Made by a program: the position numbers and the translations under genes. 64,000 nt of DNA. It comes from Chamaea fasciata. Taxonomy: Eukaryota > Chordata > Aves > Passeriformes > Sylviidae. Positions 26,301 through 64,000 of the stretch are shown here, piece after piece (the stretch's first letter is position 1; every line of letters starts with the position of its first letter). The DNA lies in the NCBI GenBank assembly GCA_029207755.1, contig JARCOQ010000016.1, positions 13,351,307-13,415,306 of the forward strand, written 5' to 3'. A model generated the notes under the pieces. That model ran no database searches and was not told the DNA's origin. It was given only the letters and a program-made list of their open reading frames with translations.

Positions 26301-27770
26301 TGTTCCCAGTTCAAGGAACCCTTTCAGAATACATCTTCTAGGGTCTGTTCCTCTTCTGTACCGTGTGTATGAGCACCCACACACTGTGACAGATGAAGTT
26401 TGACCAAGCTTTTCCTTTCTGAGATGTTTTCCCATGTCATTTGTTATTGCACATTATTTTTTCCATTTGGTATTTTGCATATTTAACCTTTCTTCTTAAG
26501 AATTTTAAAGAATTTCACTTAAAATTTCAAAAAGTTTAAAAATTGTTGGCTTCTTTTCAAGAATAAAAAAAGATGATTTGTGTTTTGAAACTGGAGGTGG
26601 AAAGCCCCCAGTCAATACTGCAGTTAGACATACCAGAAAATTAAATGCTGGTTAAAATAATATCAAAATAATGCCCTTCAATGGGCTCAGTTTCAGTGAA
26701 GCAGCTGCTCTCCCTCTTCCAACTCTCATCTTCTTTCACCATGAGTGAAAGAACCCATAGTATAACCATGGGTTATACCCTGTCCACTGCTAATTCCTTT
26801 GGTGAGGAGACATGCAGGCCAGGAGGTTGGCATCATGTGGGTGACAATTTGTGCATTCCCCTGCACCATCTGGTTTCCCCCTGACTGCAGGATGGGCCAA
26901 TCCACAGGCCAAAGTCCCCCATATGTCTGTGCTGTCACACAAGCCACCTTTTCCCAAGAGCATGCCCCCAGCAGTCAGAATTAGAGCTCTGATACCAAGG
27001 ATGCAAATCGGTTTAACCATTAAATGAACTGGTTTTTATCCTTTCCTAAAACTGCTTTAAGGATACTATATAGGAAAGAAACCTGGGGTCATGAAAATTG
27101 GCTGGTTTTTTTAACATAATTGTGGCTTTAAGGTATTTTTACCCAACCAGTCTGTTATGGAATTTGATTAGAAATCTTATGGCTTGTGTTGAAGGAAGGG
27201 ATCCAGCAAGAAAGTTCTGTAGACTCTAAACTAAGCTATAAACTTCATCTGTCCAGGGTATAGTGGCAGAAACACATGAACAAAGAGGAAAGGAAATGTT
27301 TAAAACTTCTCTGAAAAACACTGGAGTTTGCAAAGGCAACCTGGCTGTCCTTATTTCCCACCTCTCTTATTTCACAACATAACAGCTGTGCCTCATAACT
27401 ACATCCTCACACAGCATGAGCTGCCAGTTATTTCTGAATCTACAACCTCTTGCTCCATAAACAAAAATATTCCCCGTCAGCACTGGAAAAAGTAACTATT
27501 TTATTAATAAATGTATTTATATTTTAAATGCTGAAGAAACATTGTGATTTCCTCTTGAAATAAGAACTTTTAGCAAACAAAGGGGGAAAGAGAGGAACAC
27601 CTGAATGTTTTAAGGCACAGCAAGTTGGACTTTGTATCACAGCTGCTGATATTTGATACAATACAACAAATATTTCATACCCAAAGTGGTAAAAAATGCG
27701 AATCTTACCGGTTTCTCTGCTGAAGGGATATTAAATATTCGTCATGTTTTTCATCAAAGTCAGTCACCAT
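1423..27770 (-). CDS. KATNIP: KATNIP (KIAA0556), katanin-interacting protein, first 11 coding exons; 3' half outside window
   Basis: KATNIP is a microtubule-associated protein of the ciliary base that binds the katanin p60/p80 complex; loss in human causes a Joubert syndrome form (family knowledge). I recognised it from MVTDFDEKHDEYLI, YVNGANSEL, TAPSKTQRR, LSAKRKDSAEVY and VVQAVQIENE, and from its head-to-head position with GTF3C1. Eleven coding exons give about 790 residues; the human protein is about 1.6 thousand, so roughly half lies left of position 1. Phases close at all junctions except exon 9, which is one base short. Residues 375-500 start the KATNIP (DUF4457) region. The start ATG has G at -3 and +4 and is preceded by an in-frame TAA five bases upstream. 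Confidence 0.93.
2745..2960 (-). mobile_element. Old CR1/L3-like fragment in KATNIP intron 11
   Basis: AATCATCCAGTCCATCTC and GCCTATTCCAACATTTAACT recall the reverse complement of an ancient CR1 tail; strongly diverged. Confidence 0.55.
6556..6636 (+). mobile_element. CR1 3' end in KATNIP intron 11
   Basis: Ends GATCTTTAAGGTCCTTCCAA followed by CCCAAACCATTTTATGATTCT, the typical CR1 terminus. Confidence 0.88.
7088..7228 (-). CDS. KATNIP: KATNIP exon 11 (residues 444-490)
   Basis: Encodes LPKESCLWMCPFHPPVQLYF and DFGISKIKIWNYNTTTPS, continuing the DUF4457 region. Acceptor TTTTAG, donor GTAAGT. Confidence 0.93.
8845..8919. repeat. Unidentified dispersed repeat, copy 1
   Basis: Begins TCACACACTGAATGACAACT and runs to GCTGGGCTCCAGTTTCC. 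About 90% identical by eye to 12132-12210, in the same orientation; flanks are unrelated. Confidence 0.8.
9469..9690 (-). mobile_element. CR1 3' fragment in KATNIP intron 10
   Basis: GGGTTGGAAGGGACCTTAAA, CCAACCCCCTGCCATGGCAG and CTTCTCTGGGCACCCTGTGC are the reverse complement of the CR1 tail. Confidence 0.92.
10331..10386. repeat. (ACT)n microsatellite
   Basis: About a dozen near-perfect ACT units interrupted by GCT in KATNIP intron 10. Confidence 0.95.
11321..11527 (-). CDS. KATNIP: KATNIP exon 10 (residues 375-443)
   Basis: Encodes LTASMEVHDAIYVTMELLSN and VEFFDLHNERIFVSPHDVDI, the beginning of the KATNIP/DUF4457 region, which resembles a beta-sandwich galactose-binding-like fold by family knowledge. 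Acceptor GTCCAG, donor GTAAGA. Confidence 0.93.
12132..12210. repeat. Unidentified dispersed repeat, copy 2
   Basis: Begins TCACACACTGAATGACAACT like copy 1 and carries a 4-base insertion after GATACA. It lies on the other side of KATNIP exon 10. Confidence 0.8.
12440..12516 (-). CDS. KATNIP: KATNIP exon 9, one base short (frameshift or assembly error)
   Basis: Acceptor CTGCATAG follows a good pyrimidine tract and enters in phase 0, reading TEPPEK. After a run of five A (12499-12503) the plausible protein continues in the next frame as TPDKDFSHQSCGEILPFWKQ and joins exon 10 in phase 0. The exon is 77 bases; 78 would close the frame. Read as given, translation stops at the second codon of exon 10. 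Confidence 0.7.
12783..12809. repeat. (CA)n microsatellite
   Basis: About twelve CA units followed by TATATA in KATNIP intron 8. Confidence 0.95.
13604..13767 (-). CDS. KATNIP: KATNIP exon 8 (residues 294-348)
   Basis: Encodes PLSRPETSLSVTRKNVCEKD and VSAVVQAVQIENEFLQGDLQ, matching human RPLSATRKTLCE and VLQAIQVENAALQ, a short coiled-coil-like helix. Acceptor TCCCAG, donor GTATGG, ending on a codon boundary. Confidence 0.9.
15810..15959 (-). CDS. KATNIP: KATNIP exon 7 (residues 244-294)
   Basis: Encodes KVKPVRVLSAKRKDSAEVYI and a basic-polar continuation ending DKHETICS. The LSAKRKD motif is shared with human. Acceptor TTGCAG, donor GTAAGA. Confidence 0.9.
17280..17541 (-). CDS. KATNIP: KATNIP exon 6 (residues 157-244), tandem acceptor
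   Basis: Encodes ELRSSLQRSVEEERMEEDSF and SDDYDSVEEDVFPEPSP, matching human SDEYDSIEEDILSEPEP, then a variable acidic segment and VLEFSQDQS. Acceptor TAGCAG offers 17544 or 17541, adding or removing one Gln. Donor GTAAGT. Confidence 0.9.
19549..19698 (-). CDS. KATNIP: KATNIP exon 5 (residues 107-156), poly-Asp run
   Basis: Encodes KTVAIKTERGGKLYIKPSLE, YSGDFETYESLSVESS and then seven consecutive Asp from a GAT repeat. Acceptor TGACAG, donor GTACAA. The first part aligns with human KSVQIRTE...YSDDFE. Confidence 0.88.
20478..20546. repeat. A-rich (CAA)n/(CAAA)n low-complexity repeat
   Basis: A-tracts, then CAA, CAAAA and CAAA units in KATNIP intron 4; may be the remains of an A-rich tail. Confidence 0.9.
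21318..21403 (-). CDS. KATNIP: KATNIP exon 4 (residues 78-106), triple NAG acceptor
   Basis: Encodes STPTAPSKTQRRNWLQ, matching human TAPSKVQRRGWHQ. The acceptor is AAG AAG CAG in tandem, so the exon may begin at 21403, 21400 or 21397; all three keep frame. Donor GTATGG. Confidence 0.8.
22408..22510 (-). mobile_element. CR1 3' fragment in KATNIP intron 3
   Basis: TCATAGAATCACAGAAAGAT and GGAAGGAACCTCTGGGGGTC are the reverse complement of a CR1 terminus; left and interior parts are diverged. Confidence 0.88.
23300..23541 (+). mobile_element. CR1 3' fragment in KATNIP intron 3
   Basis: CTGGCACAGGGTGCCCAGAA, TGGCTGCCCCATCCCTGGAA and a CAGCTCTGTGATTCCATGA end give a CR1 tail on the plus strand. 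Confidence 0.92.
26029..26198 (-). CDS. KATNIP: KATNIP exon 3 (residues 21-78)
   Basis: Encodes LQERLRRKDPVQIRLEQLEK and GFSLYVNGANSELRKHRRK, closely matching the human N-terminal coiled region. Acceptor CTCCAG, donor GTGAGT. Confidence 0.92.
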
Positions 27771-27774
27771 GTCT
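27709..27774 (-). CDS. KATNIP: KATNIP exon 2, start codon at 27770 (residues 1-21)
   Basis: Acceptor CATTTCAG is followed by 4 then 10 more bases and the ATG. It encodes MVTDFDEKHDEYLISLQQRN and ends in phase 2 before donor GTAAGA. Coding part is 27709-27770. Confidence 0.9.
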
Positions 27775-28213
27775 TAACATGAACCTGAAATGAGAATATA
27801 ATGGTCACACTGAATGATTTATCATGGAGTACCACTGGTTTTGCACCTTCAATAGATGAGAAGGCTATAAACTGAAAAACATTCCTCCTTCAACCATGCA
27901 TAAAGCTGTCAGGGCTGTAAATAAAGCTCCTGAAGAACAGAGGAAACAGTAGTTGTTTTACTTATTTTTCAGAACCCTTCACAATCTACTGAAGAACCAA
28001 AAAACACTAAAAGTGGAAGGCATATGCTATAACAAGTTTATAATGCCAGACCTGGCATTATAGACAACCCTGGGGCACAGCAGAAGAGTTGTGCCCAAAG
28101 GCCAGCTGTGGAAGGAATTCTCTGAGCTGCTACTATTCCTTAGGTCAGTTCATCCTACAGTTTATTCACTGCTGAGGCTGTATATATTTGAAGTGTTTAA
28201 TTAAAGATTTTAC

Positions 28214-28330
28214 CTGGCTTGCCATTCAGGAAATCTGAATTTTTCCAGCAATCCTCACCACGCTGCTGCCGCAAGTTGTGCTGGAGCGTGCTCTGACCGT
28301 CTCAGAAGTTTAAATGTGCCACCAGCACGT
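28214..28330 (-). other. KATNIP: KATNIP exon 1, 5' untranslated (5' limit uncertain)
   Basis: A donor CCAG|GTAAAA on the minus strand at 28214/28213 fits the acceptor of exon 2. The exon reaches into the CpG island; I cannot place its transcription start, so 28330 is a guess. It contains an ATG (MASQ...) that opens a short upstream ORF. Confidence 0.55.
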
Positions 28331-28454
28331 TTCCTTGAGCTCTGTACCAAAGAGAGAACCGCGTGTTTTGTCTCTTACCGACCGCAGGGCAGCTCTGCCA
28401 GAGCCCGGCCCCGCTTCGGCTCTGCGGTGTGGGGAGCGCCGAGGAGCCCCGGGC

Positions 28455-28636
28455 ACGGCCCGGAGGGACACGGACCCGGGACGGACACTGACCCCCGGAC
28501 AGAGATCTCGGACGGATACGGACCGGGGAAAGAGACCCCGCACGGACGCAGATCCCGGGGCAGAGTCCGCGGACACGGCCCCCGGACACAGCCCCGGGGC
28601 AGACGGGCCCCGGGCAGACACGGCCCCGGGCAGCAC
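28455..28636. repeat. Degenerate GC-rich minisatellite-like stretch in the promoter
   Basis: Variants of GGACACGGACCCGG, CCCCGGACAGA and CCCCGGGCAGACACGG recur with irregular spacing of roughly 15-30 bases. It keeps frames open by chance on both strands, which explains the long spurious ORFs here. Confidence 0.6.
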
Positions 28637-28662
28637 GGGCCGGGCCGGGCCGGGCCGGGCCT
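28637..28662 (+). repeat. (GGGCC)n run, potential G-quadruplex
   Basis: Five GGG runs separated by CC lie about 90-115 bases before the GTF3C1 start codon, probably in its 5' untranslated region or core promoter. Confidence 0.7.
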
Positions 28663-28752
28663 GTTGCTCGGTCTCCCTGGCGACGGTCGCGCCGGCGCCG
28701 CCGTCAGTTCCTGCGCGCCGCGGGCCCGGAAGCGGCGGCGGCGGCGGCGGGG

Positions 28753-63095
<34,343 letters not shown>

Positions 63096-64000
63096 GTAAG
63101 GAGAGCCCTCTGCATCCCTGAAATACAAACCAGCTCATCAGCAGTTGATCCCAAACCAGTAGCTCCACTTAATAAGCAAATCCTAAATCCTTTATGCAGT
63201 TGTACCAGAGAGATTGTCTTCTCTCACAGATAAATTGGCATAGCACTAATTCATCTGGAAGGCCTCAGAGTTTTCAAATATGTCACATAATCCTTCCTAT
63301 GCCTCTTGCTGGAATGACTAGTCCAGAAGTATGTTTTCCTTAGAAACTTGTTTCCACGTCTTAAACTTTTCCAGAATAATTTGGATCTGAAGTTTCTCAT
63401 CTCTGGCTTCAGTCCAAAGGTCAGGCATCTCTAAGCCTAGAAAACAGAGCACTGCTGGTGTGCACTTAGCTGGAATGTCCATGGCTGAAAGTCCTAAACT
63501 CATTAAACCACCAGGAAGCAGCACATGCCAGTGAGATTAACAGCCTCATTTGTAACCCAATTGGACTTCATTTTCCTTTCCTTTTTACTGCCAGTTTTCT
63601 AATAGCTAGTAGTTCTTGCCAAGCTTTACATTTAGGAGTTTGTGAGGGATTTCATTTTGGTTTGGTTTTTATGAGCTCTAATCTCAGACTGAACCACAAG
63701 CTCACTGCTCCTATGCTACCTTGCCAAGCCCTGCCAGTACCCATGTCCAGAGGGTGATCCCTAACATCCCACAGCTTGGGATTGTTTAACTGGAGCCTTC
63801 CTGCAGGAAATGCATTCTGGGCTGTCTAAACAGCAGAGACCTTAGCAGTTCTTAAATTAAACTAGTGAAGTACTTTCCTGGGTTTAACATCCTTGACTTG
63901 TTTGTAGCATAGGAGGGAAAAATCAGGATTTCTTTTATCAAACACAGAGTTCTCACTGGCCAGTGAATGTTTACATGTGCTTCACCCAAAGCTGTTACCC
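63096..64000 (+). other. GTF3C1 intron 34, continuing past the window
   Basis: No exon matching the conserved GTF3C1 C-terminus is seen before the window ends. Confidence 0.75.

Overview
This window is vertebrate nuclear DNA: spliced genes with GT-AG introns, a CpG-rich shared promoter, and CR1 LINE tails scattered through the introns. CR1 density points to a bird. A tRNA-Ile-headed, CR1-tailed SINE resembling TguSINE1 (about 33386-33525) points further to a passerine. This taxonomic reading comes from repeat content recalled from knowledge, not from a database search.

Two genes lie head to head. On the minus strand, about 28.3 kb down to position 1 and beyond, is the 5' half of KATNIP (KIAA0556, katanin-interacting protein, a ciliary-base and microtubule protein): one untranslated exon and eleven coding exons, about 790 residues. 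On the plus strand, from 28753 past the right edge, is GTF3C1 (TFIIIC220, the box-B-binding subunit of RNA polymerase III factor TFIIIC): 34 coding exons, 6013 coding bases, 2004 codons plus one base. Every exon phase closes in GTF3C1. Human GTF3C1 is about 2.1 kb-codons long, so only roughly the last hundred residues lie outside. The same head-to-head pair sits at human 16p12.1, so this is conserved synteny.

Region by region: 1-28.2 kb is KATNIP exons in long introns with CR1 fragments, microsatellites and a 75-79 bp sequence present twice around exon 10. 28.2-29.2 kb is the bidirectional CpG island, with a degenerate GC-rich repeat, a GGGCC run and a palindromic minisatellite at the start of GTF3C1 intron 1. 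29.2-64 kb is GTF3C1, with introns carrying CR1 copies, the SINE, a complete solo LTR with 5-bp target duplications, and two further LTR-like segments. The two proteins have no known joint function; they share a promoter, not a pathway.

The main anomaly is in KATNIP exon 9. The frame fails to close by exactly one base at a run of five A residues (minus strand), which is either a homopolymer error in the assembly or a real frameshift. I found no sign of an undescribed multi-gene system; this is an ordinary housekeeping locus with several small features worth checking.
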